64,000 nucleotides of DNA from Gillisella taibaishanensis (GTDB lineage: Bacteria; Pseudomonadota; Alphaproteobacteria; Rhizobiales; Rhizobiaceae). The notes beneath the pieces were generated by a model. It searched no databases, had not been told where the DNA came from, and saw only the letters and a list, made by a program, of their open reading frames with translations. A program made the position numbers and the translations under genes. Positions 1-9,274 of the stretch are shown piece by piece. Each line of letters opens with the position of its first letter. The stretch's first letter is position 1. The stretch covers positions 1,178,001 through 1,242,000 of the forward strand of contig NZ_MKIN01000022.1 of NCBI RefSeq assembly GCF_001938985.1, in the 5' to 3' direction.

Positions 1-542
1 ACATGATCGTTGCCAAGCGGGAGATCGGCCAAAAGATCCGCCCGCAGGTGGTCGACATCGCCAAGCGTCACAATATGCCGCTGCTCAGTCATGACGATAC
101 CGATATCGAACATGTCGATCTCGCCGCCGATGAAGGCGTGGCGATTTCCGAATTTCCCTGCACGCTGGAAGCGGCCCGCGAGGCCCGCCGGCGCGGCATG
201 CAAATCGTCGGCGGCGCACCGAATATCGTGCGCGGCGGCTCGCAATCGGGCAATCTCGCCGTGCGCGACCTGCTGCTCGAAGGCCTCTGTGACATCCTCG
301 CATCGGATTATGTCCCGCGCGCACTGCTCGACGCACCCTTCGTCATCGCTGCAGATGCCGACCTTGCCTATGACCTGCCCGCGGCCATCCGCATGGTCAC
401 GAAAACTCCGGCTGAGGCTGCCGGCCTGATGGATCGTGGCGAAATCGCACCCGGCAAACGCGCCGACCTCCTGCAAGTCAGCCGCCACGACGGCCACCCC
501 TTCATCAAGCGCATCTGGCGCGAAGGGGTACGGGTGGCGTGA
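1..542 (+). CDS. phnM: Alpha-D-ribose 1-methylphosphonate 5-triphosphate diphosphatase (PhnM), 3' part
   Basis: The gene runs in from the left edge, and about 180 C-terminal residues are visible. PhnM is an amidohydrolase-superfamily enzyme of the C-P lyase pathway; it removes pyrophosphate from ribose-1-methylphosphonate 5-triphosphate in the cytoplasm. Family hallmarks are the HDDT segment about 30 residues into the visible part, the glycine-rich GAPNIVRGGSQSGN stretch and the SDYVP segment that carries the metal-site aspartate. The C-terminus ends normally. Its TGA (540-542) overlaps the GTG start of the next gene (539-541), so the two are probably translationally coupled. The other phn genes should lie upstream, outside the window. 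Confidence 0.93.
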   Translation, partial: MIVAKREIGQKIRPQVVDIAKRHNMPLLSHDDTDIEHVDLAADEGVAISEFPCTLEAAREARRRGMQIVGGAPNIVRGGSQSGNLAVRDLLLEGLCDILASDYVPRALLDAPFVIAADADLAYDLPAAIRMVTKTPAEAAGLMDRGEIAPGKRADLLQVSRHDGHPFIKRIWREGVRVA

Positions 543-994
543 ACGATGTGACGATCCGGGAGGCACGAAAGCATGAAGCAGGCGCCATTGCCGCCGTGTT
601 TACCCGGTCGCGATCGCTGCTCTCCTTCCTGCCGAAGCTGCACAGTGCCGAGGAAGATCGAAATTTCATCGAACAGGTCGTGATGGTGGAGAAGACAGTG
701 CTGGTCGCCGACGAAGGCGGTCGGCTATACGGCTTAATTGCCTTCAATAGCGAATGGATCGATCATCTCTATGTCGATCCCGATCATATCGGTCAGGGGA
801 TCGGAAGCGCTCTTCTTCAGGCAGCCAAACCAACATCACCTCGGTTCCAGCTTTGGACTTTCCAGAGAAATGACGGAGCAAGACGCTTCTACGAGCGTCA
901 CGGCTTTGCCATCGAGACCATGACGGATGGCCGCGATAACGAGGAAAAAGAACCTGATATCCTATATGTCTGGCCGGGTACTAAAGCGGCCTGA
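539..994 (+). CDS. GNAT-family N-acetyltransferase
   Basis: This 151-residue protein starts at a GTG overlapping the phnM stop codon. It has the GNAT fold signature: strand and acetyl-CoA loop at residues 78-93 (YVDPDHIGQGIGSALL), then the motif-B helix around residues 111-123 (NDGARRFYERHGF). GNAT enzymes transfer an acetyl group from acetyl-CoA to an amine. Tight coupling to phnM suggests a role in phosphonate metabolism like that of PhnO, which acetylates aminoalkylphosphonates. The sequence itself is a generic GNAT and I cannot assign the substrate. Its stop lies only three bases from the stop of the convergent ABC gene. Confidence 0.85.
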   Translation: MNDVTIREARKHEAGAIAAVFTRSRSLLSFLPKLHSAEEDRNFIEQVVMVEKTVLVADEGGRLYGLIAFNSEWIDHLYVDPDHIGQGIGSALLQAAKPTSPRFQLWTFQRNDGARRFYERHGFAIETMTDGRDNEEKEPDILYVWPGTKAA

Positions 995-997
995 GCC

Positions 998-1750
998 TTA
1001 CCCCCTGCGCCGAAATCCTTCGCTGGCCAGCATCAGATCCCGCGTATAATCCGCCTGCACCTCGCGCCGGCGTAGCGCCTCGACGCCGAGGGTTTCAACC
1101 ACTTTGCCGGAGCGCATCACCGCCAGCCGGTCGCACATATGGCTAATGACGGCCAGATCATGGCTGACCATCAGGAAGGTCAAGCCGCGGTCCTTGCGGG
1201 CCTGCTCCAGCAGGTTGAGGATTTCTGCCTGGATAGAGGCGTCGAGCGCCGAGGTCGGTTCGTCCAAGAGCAGGATTTTCGGCTCGACGATCAGCGCGCG
1301 GGCAATGGCGATGCGCTGGCGCTGTCCGCCGGAGAGCTGATGGGAAAAGCGGAAGCGGAAGCCGGAGCCGAGTCCCACTTCGTCCAGCGCCCGGGCGATG
1401 CGGGTATCGACATCGGTAAATCCATGCACGACGAGCGGTTCCAGCAGCAGCCGGTCGACGGTCTGGCGCGGATGCAGCGAGCCATAAGGGTCCTGGAACA
1501 CCATCTGCACGGTGCGATAAAACGGCTTGTCACGGTGGCGGGCCTCGTAGCTTTTGCCGTCGACTGTCAGCGAACCAGCCTCGAAACCATTCAACCCCGC
1601 AATCGCCCGCAGCAGCGTCGATTTGCCAGAGCCGGATTCGCCGACCAGACCAAAGCTCTCGCCCTGATCGACGGCAATGCTGACATCGTCGAGCGCCAGG
1701 AACTCGTAAAAGCGGACGGACATGCCATTAACGGTCAATGCCTTGGTCAT
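998..1750 (-). CDS. Peptide ABC transporter ATP-binding protein (DppF/OppF type)
   Basis: About 250 residues, the second ATPase of a dipeptide/oligopeptide importer. It shows Walker A (GESGSGKST, near residue 40), a Q-loop (VFQDPYGSLHP), the ABC signature [10 protein letters not shown], Walker B ([12 protein letters not shown]) and the H-loop (VSHDL). The ATG at 1748-1750 overlaps the stop codon of the upstream ATPase (TGA at 1747-1749), which favours it over an in-frame ATG nine bases earlier. It is the last gene of a leftward operon made of a dipeptidase, a binding protein, two permeases and two ATPases. The protein probably forms the cytoplasmic ATPase heterodimer with the 1747-2580 product. 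Confidence 0.92.
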   Translation of the reverse strand: MTKALTVNGMSVRFYEFLALDDVSIAVDQGESFGLVGESGSGKSTLLRAIAGLNGFEAGSLTVDGKSYEARHRDKPFYRTVQMVFQDPYGSLHPRQTVDRLLLEPLVVHGFTDVDTRIARALDEVGLGSGFRFRFSHQLSGGQRQRIAIARALIVEPKILLLDEPTSALDASIQAEILNLLEQARKDRGLTFLMVSHDLAVISHMCDRLAVMRSGKVVETLGVEALRRREVQADYTRDLMLASEGFRRRG

Positions 1751-2580
1751 TGCGCCCACTCCTTCTGGCGCGCCAGCACCGGCAGCGGGTGCCGGTCATT
1801 TTCCAGACGCGGCAGGCAGTTCAAAAGGCCTTGCGTATAGGGATGCTTCGCCTGCGCCAGATTTGAGGCGTCCAGTTCCTCCACCACCTTGCCGGCATAC
1901 ATGACCAGTACCCGGTCGCAGAAGGAGGAAACCAGCCGCAGATCATGAGAGACGAAGATCAGCCCCATGCCGCGCTCGCGCACCAGCATGTCGAGGATAT
2001 CGAGCACCTCGAGCTGCACCGTCACGTCAAGCGCCGAGGTCGGCTCATCGGCAATCAGCAGTTCGGGACCGCAAACCAGCATCATCGCGATCATAACCCG
2101 CTGGCCCATGCCGCCGGACACTTCATGCGGATAGAGCTTGAACACCCGTTCGGGATCGCGGATCTGCACCGCTTCCAGCATGGCAAGCGCTCGGCTGCGG
2201 GCATCGCTGCCGCTCAAGCGCTCATGGGTCAGCAAGGTCTCGACGATCTGCTTACCGATGGTCATGACCGGGTTCAGCGAATATTTCGGATCCTGCAGGA
2301 TCATCGCCATCCGCTTGCCGCGCAGGGCTCGCCGTTTGGCGGGTGACAGGGAGAGAAGATCGGTCTCGCCAAACTTAAGCGTATCGGCGGTGATCCGCGC
2401 ATGCGGCGGTGTCAGGCCCATAATCGCCCGCCCCGTCTGCGACTTGCCGGAGCCGGATTCACCGACAATCCCGAGCCGCTCCTTGCCGAGCGTGAACGAC
2501 ACACCGCGTACGGCTTCAATGAGGCCGGTGCGGGTCGGGAAACTGACCTTAAGATTGTCGACCGTCAGAAGTGCGCTCAT
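1747..2580 (-). CDS. Peptide ABC transporter ATP-binding protein (DppD/OppD type)
   Basis: This 277-residue ATPase has Walker A GESGSGKS (residues 40-47), signature VSGGMGQRV, Walker [13 protein letters not shown] and the C-terminal OppD-type tail ([14 protein letters not shown]) found in Dpp/Opp ATPases. The ATG at 2578-2580 overlaps the TGA of the upstream permease (2577-2579). The frame stays open well upstream into the permease gene, but that extension reads as an off-frame shadow of permease sequence. It energises import together with the neighbouring DppF-like subunit. Confidence 0.92.
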   Translation of the reverse strand: MSALLTVDNLKVSFPTRTGLIEAVRGVSFTLGKERLGIVGESGSGKSQTGRAIMGLTPPHARITADTLKFGETDLLSLSPAKRRALRGKRMAMILQDPKYSLNPVMTIGKQIVETLLTHERLSGSDARSRALAMLEAVQIRDPERVFKLYPHEVSGGMGQRVMIAMMLVCGPELLIADEPTSALDVTVQLEVLDILDMLVRERGMGLIFVSHDLRLVSSFCDRVLVMYAGKVVEELDASNLAQAKHPYTQGLLNCLPRLENDRHPLPVLARQKEWAQ

Positions 2581-3506
2581 TGGCCCGCCTCCTTTGGATC
2601 GAGCGCATCGCGCAGGCCGTCGCCCAAGAGATTGAAGCCGAGGCTGACGATCAGGATCGCGAAGCCGGGCATGGCCGCCACCCACCATTGATCGAGAATG
2701 AAACGGCGGCCGTCGGCGATCATCGAACCCCATTCCGGCATCGGCGGTTGCGCGCCGAGGCCAAGAAAGCCGAGACCCGCAGCCGTCAAGATGATTCCGG
2801 CCATGTCGAGCGTCACACGCACGATCAGCGAGGACAGACAGAGCGGCATGATATGGCGGGTGACGATGCGAAACGGCGATGCGCCCATCAGCTTGACCGC
2901 GGCGATATAGTCGGAATTGCGGAAAGTCAGCGTTTCGGCGCGGGCAATACGCGCATAAGGCGGCCAGGAGGTGACGGCAATTGCCAGAATGGCATTTTCG
3001 ATTCCAGGCCCAAGGGCCGCGACCAGCGCCAGCGCCAGAACCAGCTTCGGAAAGGCGAGGAAAATATCCGTCAGCCGCATCAGTACGGCATCGATCCAGC
3101 CGCCAGCATAACCGGCGACCGTGCCGACCAGAAGCCCGATGGGGGCCGCGATGATCGCCACCAGCACCACGACCATCAGGGTCAGCCGCGAACCATAGAC
3201 CAGCCGCGAATAGATATCGCGGCCCTGGTCGTCGCTGCCAAGCCAGAAGCCGCCGGTGCCGGGTGCCATCAGCCGCGCGTTGGCGAGATCGCCCTGCACC
3301 GGATTGTGCGTGGCGAGCAAGTTGGCAAAAGCCGCGACCAGGATAAGAGCGACGATGATACCAAGCCCGACAAGCGCCAGCCGATTGGCGGAAAACTGCC
3401 GCCAGATCACATAGGCGCGTCCCAGCCGCGCCTGCCGACGCGATTGCGGCCGGTCGGACAGCAGCCAGTCTCGAAGGGTGAGTTCTGTGGAGGGCGTCGT
3501 CGTCAT
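2577..3506 (-). CDS. Peptide ABC transporter permease (DppC type)
   Basis: This 309-residue inner-membrane permease has a cytoplasmic N-terminus, a first membrane helix near residues 45-65 (LVGLGIIVALILVAAFANLL), the OppC-type segment around 'FWLGSDDQGRDIYSRLVYG' and a C-terminal EAA loop (EWGSMIADGRRF). ATGA overlaps at both ends (2577-2580 and 3503-3506) place it inside the operon. It should pair with the DppB-like subunit to form the membrane channel for peptides. The likely substrate is peptide rather than sugar, because the operon begins with an M19 dipeptidase. Confidence 0.92.
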   Translation of the reverse strand: MTTTPSTELTLRDWLLSDRPQSRRQARLGRAYVIWRQFSANRLALVGLGIIVALILVAAFANLLATHNPVQGDLANARLMAPGTGGFWLGSDDQGRDIYSRLVYGSRLTLMVVVLVAIIAAPIGLLVGTVAGYAGGWIDAVLMRLTDIFLAFPKLVLALALVAALGPGIENAILAIAVTSWPPYARIARAETLTFRNSDYIAAVKLMGASPFRIVTRHIMPLCLSSLIVRVTLDMAGIILTAAGLGFLGLGAQPPMPEWGSMIADGRRFILDQWWVAAMPGFAILIVSLGFNLLGDGLRDALDPKEAGQ

Positions 3507-4570
3507 CGGCTGCGCGTCCTCGGGTCGAGTGTCCGGTAGAGAAGATCGGACAGGAGATTGATGGCAATGAAGACGGAACCGATGATGATGGTGCCGCCGA
3601 GAACCGCATTCATATCGGCGTTTTGCAGCGAGTTGGTGATGTAGAGGCCGATACCCGGCCAGGAGAAGATCGCCTCGGTCAGAACAGAGCCTTCCAGCAG
3701 GCTTGCATAGGACAGCGCGATAACCGTGATCAGCGGCACGGCGGCATTGCGCAGGGCATGGCGCCAGATGATCCGGCTTTCGGACAGGCCCTTGGCGCGG
3801 GCGGCAACAATATATTCCTGCGCCAACTCGTTCAGCATGAACGAGCGCGTCATCCGGCTGATATAGGCCAGCGAGAAATAGCCGAGCAGCGCACCGGGCA
3901 GGATGATATGCCGGAACAGATCCCAGAGGATGTCCCATTGACCGGCCATGGCCGCATCCAAGAGGTAAAAGCCAGTGACCGGCGTGAGGTCATATTCGTA
4001 GACCACATCCAGCCGGCCGGGATAGGCCACCCATTGCAGCTTGGCGTAAAACACCAGCAGCGCCAGAAGCCCCAGCCAAAAGATCGGCACGGAATAACCG
4101 ATCAGGCCGATGACCCGGACGATCTGGTCGGCAAGGCTACCGCGCTTGACGGCAGCCAGCACGCCGAGCGGCACACCGATGAGGGCGCCCAGCAGCGTAC
4201 CGACAGTGGCAAGCTCGATGGTTGCCGGAAACACGCGGGCGATGTCGGTCATCACGGGATTGGTGGTCAGCACCGACGTGCCGAAATCGCCGGACAGAAC
4301 CTGCCTAATGTAGACGTAGAACTGATAGTAAAGCGGTTGGTCCAGCCCCATGGCGCGACGTGTCTGCTCGACCACCGCCTGCGGCGCACGGTCCCCTAAA
4401 ATGGCCAGGACTGGATCGATGGGAATGACGCGGCCGATGAAGAAGGTCACGGCAAGCAGGCCGAGATAGGTCGTGAGCACGGTGATCAGGAACCCGATCA
4501 CCGCCTTGAACCGTTTCACTTGGCGGCCGCGCCTGCGACCGCCCGAAGTTGTTGTTGTGGTAAGAGCCAA
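3503..4570 (-). CDS. Peptide ABC transporter permease (DppB type)
   Basis: This 355-residue permease has an Arg/Lys-rich cytoplasmic N-terminus (GGRRRGRQVKRF) and a first membrane helix near residues 27-47. The conserved DppB segments follow: MGLDQPLYYQFYVYIRQVL, GDFGTSV, and the EAA loop 'YIVAARAKGLSESRIIWRH'. The N-terminus is about 20 residues longer than usual for DppB. The stop overlaps the DppC start (ATGA), and the gap to the binding-protein gene upstream is 15 bases. It forms the translocation pore with the DppC-like subunit. Confidence 0.92.
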   Translation of the reverse strand: MALTTTTTSGGRRRGRQVKRFKAVIGFLITVLTTYLGLLAVTFFIGRVIPIDPVLAILGDRAPQAVVEQTRRAMGLDQPLYYQFYVYIRQVLSGDFGTSVLTTNPVMTDIARVFPATIELATVGTLLGALIGVPLGVLAAVKRGSLADQIVRVIGLIGYSVPIFWLGLLALLVFYAKLQWVAYPGRLDVVYEYDLTPVTGFYLLDAAMAGQWDILWDLFRHIILPGALLGYFSLAYISRMTRSFMLNELAQEYIVAARAKGLSESRIIWRHALRNAAVPLITVIALSYASLLEGSVLTEAIFSWPGIGLYITNSLQNADMNAVLGGTIIIGSVFIAINLLSDLLYRTLDPRTRSR

Positions 4571-4585
4571 GAGCCCTGCTCCTGC

Positions 4586-6226
4586 TCAATCCTTGGAAAT
4601 CATGTTCTTGAAGTTGGTGTCGAAGGTCGGACCGAGCTTGTAGTTCTTGAGATCGGCGCGATATCCGGCAATCTCGGTCTTCTGGTAGATGACCACGAAA
4701 GGCCCTTCGGCCAGCACCTTGCGCTGCAGGTCTTCATACATCGCCTTACGCTTGGGTGTGTCACGCTCCAGCAGGGCTTCTGCAGTTTCCTTGGTCAGTT
4801 CAGGCACTTCCCAGGCATTGCGCCAGGCGAGCGTCTTCGACTTCGGTGTGTCGGAATTATCAGGGTTGCTGGTAAAGGTCTCGGCATTGGAATTCGGGTC
4901 CCAATAATCCGCGCCCCAGTCGCCGATATAGATGTCGTGATTGCGCGCCCGGTATTTTGTCAGCGTTTGCTTACCATCACCGGGGATCAGTTCCAGCGTG
5001 ATACCCGCCTGGGCGAAGGTCTGCTGCATCGACTGGGCAATGCTGCTGATCGGCTCCAGCGAGCGCACGTCCATGGTGACCTTGAACCCATCCTTCAGTC
5101 CGGCCTTTTCCAACAGGGATTTGGCCTTGGCGACGTCGAGCTTGTAGGGCTGATCGTCGATCGAGCCGAGAATGCCCTTGGGCAGGAAGGACTGATGAAT
5201 GGTGCCGACGCCCTTGATCAAGGTCGCACCAATCGCGTCGTAATCGACGAGATACTTGATCGCCTCGCGCACTTCGGGCTTCGAGAGATACTGGTTCTTC
5301 TGGTTGAGGCCGAGATAATAGACGGTGCCCTTCTCGCGGGCGTCCGTCTTGATGTTCTTGGCATTGAGAATGGCGGCGTAATCGTTCGGCGACAGATTAC
5401 GGGCTACGTCAACGTCACCGGCCTCCAGCGCCAGCCGCTGGCCGGAGCTTTCCTTGAGGAAGCGGTAGATCACCCGCTTCAGCTTGGCCTTCTCGCCATA
5501 GTAATTGTCGTTGCGCTCCATCACGACGAGTTCGTTGGCGCGCCATTCGCGCAGCTTGAACGGGCCGGAACCGGCATAATTTGTCTTCAGCCAGGCATTG
5601 CCGAAGTCATTGTCATAGGGATAGTCCTTGGAGGGCGTGGTCTTCGCCGCGTGGCTTGCCACCAGCTTCTTGTCGACGATGGCGCCAACGGTAGCCGTCA
5701 GGCAATTCAGCACAAAGCTTGTCGCATAGGGCTTGTCGACCTTGAACTGGAAGGTCGAGGCATCCACGGCCTTTGTGTTCTCAGCAACGTTGTCGCCGGT
5801 CAAACCGAACTGCTGCAGGATGAAGGCCGGGTTCTTGTTGAGCTTGACGGCACGCTCAAAGGAATAGGCGACATCCTCTGCGGTGATCGGATTGCCGGAC
5901 GCGAACTTGATGCCCTGCTTGATCTTGAACGTATAGGTGAGACCGTCTTCCGAGGCGCTCCAGCTTTCGGCAATGCCCGGTGCGACCGTCGAGGTATCGG
6001 CAATGTTGAGTTTGACCAGCGTATCATAGGTATTGCCGGTCACTTCGGCGGTGGAGATTTCGAAGGCCTCGCCCGGATCCATGGTGATGATATCGTCGAA
6101 GGCCCAGGCTTCGACCAACGTATCCTTGGGCGTGGCGGCAAAGGCGCGCGGCGCGCCAACCACGCCAAGGGCGACAGCTGCGCTTGCCGTCGTCATCAGT
6201 CTGCGACGTGTCAATGTGATGGTCAT
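4586..6226 (-). CDS. Periplasmic peptide-binding protein, SBP family 5, Tat-type signal
   Basis: This roughly 546-residue solute-binding protein belongs to extracellular family 5 (DppA/OppA). The chosen ATG (6224-6226) is preceded by GGGGA about nine bases upstream. It puts a twin-arginine-like signal (TRRRLM followed by a hydrophobic stretch ending near AFAA) at the N-terminus. An earlier in-frame ATG (6281-6283) overlaps the dipeptidase stop, but it would bury the signal behind 19 polar residues. Family motifs include the early 'DPGEAFEIST' region and 'AESWSASEDGLTYTFKIKQG'. It captures peptide in the periplasm for the 998-4570 transporter. Confidence 0.92.
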   Translation of the reverse strand: MTITLTRRRLMTTASAAVALGVVGAPRAFAATPKDTLVEAWAFDDIITMDPGEAFEISTAEVTGNTYDTLVKLNIADTSTVAPGIAESWSASEDGLTYTFKIKQGIKFASGNPITAEDVAYSFERAVKLNKNPAFILQQFGLTGDNVAENTKAVDASTFQFKVDKPYATSFVLNCLTATVGAIVDKKLVASHAAKTTPSKDYPYDNDFGNAWLKTNYAGSGPFKLREWRANELVVMERNDNYYGEKAKLKRVIYRFLKESSGQRLALEAGDVDVARNLSPNDYAAILNAKNIKTDAREKGTVYYLGLNQKNQYLSKPEVREAIKYLVDYDAIGATLIKGVGTIHQSFLPKGILGSIDDQPYKLDVAKAKSLLEKAGLKDGFKVTMDVRSLEPISSIAQSMQQTFAQAGITLELIPGDGKQTLTKYRARNHDIYIGDWGADYWDPNSNAETFTSNPDNSDTPKSKTLAWRNAWEVPELTKETAEALLERDTPKRKAMYEDLQRKVLAEGPFVVIYQKTEIAGYRADLKNYKLGPTFDTNFKNMISKD

Positions 6227-6279
6227 GATAGCCAGTCCCCTTTTTTGATAGTCTTCATTTTCGTCCGGTGTCGACCGGC

Positions 6280-7332
6280 TCATTCGCCCCAGGCAGTCCC
6301 CAGAACCCGCAGCCAGTTTTCCCGGGCGAGTTTAGCAATATCTGCATCACTGTAACCAGCCGTTTGCAACGCTTCAATCAACCTCTGGTTCCCGCTGGCG
6401 TCCGCGATGTCACCGGGCACCGTGCAGCCGTCGAAGTCGGAGCCGAGGCCGACGCAGTCGATCCCCATCCGCTCGACCATGTAATCGATATGGCGCACCA
6501 TGTCCGAGAGCGGCGTTTCGGGAAAATCGCGAGCATCGGCGCGCAGCATGGTCACCGCATAGTTCAGCCCTGCGATACCCTTGCGCTCGCGGATCGCGTC
6601 CATCTGCCGGTCGGTCAGATTGCGGGCGACCGGCGTTAGCGCATGCGCATTGGAATGACTGGCGATCAGCGGCTTATCTGACGTCTTCGCCACATCCCAA
6701 AAGCCCTTTTCTGTTATATGGGCGAGATCGACGGCGATCCCCAACCGGTCGCAGGCCTTGACCAGCTCGAAACCAAGCGGCGTCAGGCCGGGTCCGCTGT
6801 CGGGCGACATCGGAAAGGCGAAGGGAACGCCATGGCCGAAGATATTCGGCCTGCTCCAGACAGGCCCAAGCGTGCGCAGGCCGGCCTTGTAAAACACCTC
6901 GAGAGCGGAAAGATCAGCATCGATCGCCTCGCAGCCTTCCATGTGCAGCACGGCGGCAAACACGCCGTCGGCCATTGCTGCGCGAATATCAGCGGTGGAG
7001 CGGCAAAGCCGCCAGCCGCCGGCCCGCTCCAGACGAAAGGCAATCGCAGCCATCTGCAAGGCGATGTCGAGCGAGGTCGCGCGCGCCAGCGCCTTGTCGA
7101 CAGGCGTGTTGTAATGGCCCTTTTCATCCGGCTCGGTCAGCACGAAATCGCCATCGGAGGGAATGTAGATTGCGCACAGACCACCGCCGAGCCCGCCGCG
7201 ACGCGCACGCGGAGCATCGATATGCCCTTCCCTTGTGCCGTCGATGAACTGACGCACCGGATCGACCCCTGCGGCATGAGCCCTCCAAAGACGCAGGAGG
7301 ACATCATTGTGCCCGTCGAAAACCAATTGCAT
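6280..7332 (-). CDS. Membrane dipeptidase, peptidase family M19
   Basis: A 350-residue M19 (renal dipeptidase-like) zinc hydrolase. The binuclear metal site is visible as DGHND near residues 6-10, HMEGCE in the middle and the histidines in 'IASHSNAHAL'. A later 'GLGSDFDGC' segment is typical of the family. M19 enzymes cleave a broad range of dipeptides, including some with a D-residue at the C-terminal position. No export signal is visible, so it probably acts in the cytoplasm on peptides brought in by the adjacent transporter. It is the first gene of the leftward operon, and the 226 bases upstream should hold the promoter. Confidence 0.9.
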   Translation of the reverse strand: MQLVFDGHNDVLLRLWRAHAAGVDPVRQFIDGTREGHIDAPRARRGGLGGGLCAIYIPSDGDFVLTEPDEKGHYNTPVDKALARATSLDIALQMAAIAFRLERAGGWRLCRSTADIRAAMADGVFAAVLHMEGCEAIDADLSALEVFYKAGLRTLGPVWSRPNIFGHGVPFAFPMSPDSGPGLTPLGFELVKACDRLGIAVDLAHITEKGFWDVAKTSDKPLIASHSNAHALTPVARNLTDRQMDAIRERKGIAGLNYAVTMLRADARDFPETPLSDMVRHIDYMVERMGIDCVGLGSDFDGCTVPGDIADASGNQRLIEALQTAGYSDADIAKLARENWLRVLGTAWGE

Positions 7333-7558
7333 GAACGCTCACCTTCTGCAGACCTTCAACCCGGACACCTTCCCCGATCAAAGCTATAAGCCTTTGACTT
7401 CTAAGGAAAATATGACTGGTCGCTCTTTTAAGGTAACAGTAGAATCAAAAGCGGCCACGGTTCAAGGGGAAATGAATCGCCCTTCAACGTAAACGGACGA
7501 TAATTTTCTCACATTATAGTGTTGGGCGGGAAAGCATTTCGTTAGCGTTGCTTACCGC

Positions 7559-8473
7559 TCAGGCAGCTAAAGCCGCGATATCCACCAGTGCCCCGCGCTT
7601 GCCGATAACCTGGGCAGAGACAGCCGCACCGCGTGCCAACGCTTGTGCCATGGACATACCCTCCAGCCGGGCGACAAGAAAGCCGGCATTGAAACTGTCA
7701 CCGGCTGCGGTCGTGTCGACGAGATCGGTGACCGGCACCGGATCGAACTGGACCATGCCATCCTTGTTATCGAAAGCATGGATGCGCCCGGCACCGTTCT
7801 TGACCACAACGGTTGTCGCGCCGGCTGCGCGATACCTGGCGATGGTTGCCTCGGGATCGGCATCGGAAAAACTCGGCCCGTCCTCGTCGAAAGACGGCAG
7901 CACGATATCGGCAACACCGGCTGCAGCCGTAACGGCAGCACACATGGTATCGCGGTCCGGCCAGAGCCGTGCGCGCATGTTCGGGTCGAAGGCGATCTTG
8001 CTGCCAGCCGCCCTTGCCCCGTCAAGCACCTCCAGCAACGTCCGGCGCGCTTCAGGGGAAAGGATGGCAAGCGTAATGCCGGAAAACAGGATGAGATCCC
8101 TTCCGGCAACCGCGCGCTCCAGAAAACTGCGATCCTCGGCCAGCCGCTTGGCAGCCGACTGGCCGCGCCAATAGCTGAAGCTGCGCTCGCCATTCGCGAG
8201 CTCGATCATGTAGAGTCCAACCGTAGCATCGCCAAGCCGACGCAGATGGTCGGTGCCGATGCCGGCATCACGGATGAAGGCGAACATGGCGTCGGAAATC
8301 CCGTCGCTGCCGATCGCCGAGCAATAATCGACGCTGTCACCTGCGGCCAGCATCCGGCGCAGATACCAGGCAGTGTTGAAGGTGTCGCCAGCGAAATTAC
8401 GCATGTAAGCGCCGTCTTCGCGCGGCGCCATTTCCACCATGCATTCGCCGATGGTCAAAACCGTCCTGCTCAT
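7559..8473 (-). CDS. kdgK: 2-dehydro-3-deoxygluconate kinase (PfkB family)
   Basis: This 304-residue PfkB-type kinase starts at ATG 8471-8473. The N-terminal 'TIGECMVEM' segment and the C-terminal ATP-site motif DTTAAGDSFNAGFL, with catalytic Asp, match KDG kinases; the Ala-Ala variant of the usual Gly-Ala is typical of that group. It phosphorylates 2-keto-3-deoxygluconate to KDPG, the step on which all branches of the neighbouring uronate cluster converge. It lies 13 bases behind a GntR regulator gene and is probably cotranscribed with it. The open frame extends upstream into that gene and is discounted. No KDPG aldolase gene occurs in the window's uronate cluster. Confidence 0.88.
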   Translation of the reverse strand: MSRTVLTIGECMVEMAPREDGAYMRNFAGDTFNTAWYLRRMLAAGDSVDYCSAIGSDGISDAMFAFIRDAGIGTDHLRRLGDATVGLYMIELANGERSFSYWRGQSAAKRLAEDRSFLERAVAGRDLILFSGITLAILSPEARRTLLEVLDGARAAGSKIAFDPNMRARLWPDRDTMCAAVTAAAGVADIVLPSFDEDGPSFSDADPEATIARYRAAGATTVVVKNGAGRIHAFDNKDGMVQFDPVPVTDLVDTTAAGDSFNAGFLVARLEGMSMAQALARGAAVSAQVIGKRGALVDIAALAA

Positions 8474-8486
8474 CGTCACGTCCTTA

Positions 8487-9182
8487 TTATTCCGTCGCAA
8501 AATGTTGGCCGTGCGTCTCGCGGATCCGGCTGATGATCTGCAGGATGCGTGACAGATGCACCCGCATACCCGCGGCCGCCCGGTCGCCATCGCGGGCCTT
8601 GATAGCAGCCATGATGTCGAGATGGTCGTTGACGGCGCTTTGCGCCCCAAAGGACAGACTGAGATAGCGAACGCGGTCCATATGCGCCTTGCTTTCGCGG
8701 ATTAGTGCCCAGGCGAATTCATGGCCGGACATCCGGCAGATCTGCAAATGAAACTCGTCGTCGAGTTCGTGGAACAGCATCTTGTCCCCGGCCTCCATCG
8801 CCTTGACCTGCCGGGCGACGAGCGCGTCGAGGGTTCCGATCTGGTCGTCGCTCAGCCGCTCGGTTGCGGCCCGAACGGTCTCCATTTCCAGCGCCGTACG
8901 GATGAACCGCGCCTGCAGCACGCCACGCTCGGAGATATGGGTAACGACCGTTGCCCGCTGCGGACGGATCATCAGGAAGCCCTGCTGGGACAGGCGATAG
9001 AAAGCGTCACGCACCGGCTGGCGCGATACGCCCATCTGCTTTGCCACATCCACTTCAGATAATTTCGCGCCCGGCGGCAGCTCCAGTTCCACGACCTGAC
9101 GGTAGAGCAGCTCGAAGACCTGCTCGGTCACCGAAGGCTGGCGCTGCACATCCAAACTGCGCACATTGATCGTCTCAATCAT
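8487..9182 (-). CDS. GntR-family (FadR/FCD subfamily) regulator of the uronate cluster
   Basis: This 231-residue regulator has an N-terminal winged helix (LSEVDVAKQMGVSRQPVRDA, about residues 41-60) and an all-helical FCD effector domain with likely metal residues in 'DDEFHLQICRMSGH'. FCD regulators such as UxuR and ExuR sense hexuronates or their metabolites. It is divergent from uxaC and upstream of kdgK, so it most likely represses both arms of the cluster and is relieved by an intermediate. The target and effector are inferred from position only. Confidence 0.88.
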   Translation of the reverse strand: MIETINVRSLDVQRQPSVTEQVFELLYRQVVELELPPGAKLSEVDVAKQMGVSRQPVRDAFYRLSQQGFLMIRPQRATVVTHISERGVLQARFIRTALEMETVRAATERLSDDQIGTLDALVARQVKAMEAGDKMLFHELDDEFHLQICRMSGHEFAWALIRESKAHMDRVRYLSLSFGAQSAVNDHLDIMAAIKARDGDRAAAGMRVHLSRILQIISRIRETHGQHFATE

Positions 9183-9274
9183 TCCACCGCCCCGTCACTG
9201 CTGCGCACCGCGTATCCTTTCCCTGCAGTCCGAACCCGGCTCCCCACATCCCAAAACCGAGGTTGCGAACTGCA

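Noticed and set aside
1139..1840. Long plus-strand open frame opposite the ABC ATPase genes
   Set aside because: It is antisense to clear Walker-motif proteins, has no family motifs and reflects GC-rich codon bias; the same applies to the frames at 2571-3539, 4520-6355, 22773-23954, 24079-25443 and 60181-61611.
1747..3609. Apparent 620-codon fusion of permease-like and ATPase sequence
   Set aside because: The first half is an off-frame reading of the DppC gene; the real ATPase begins at the ATG 2578-2580 that overlaps the DppC stop.
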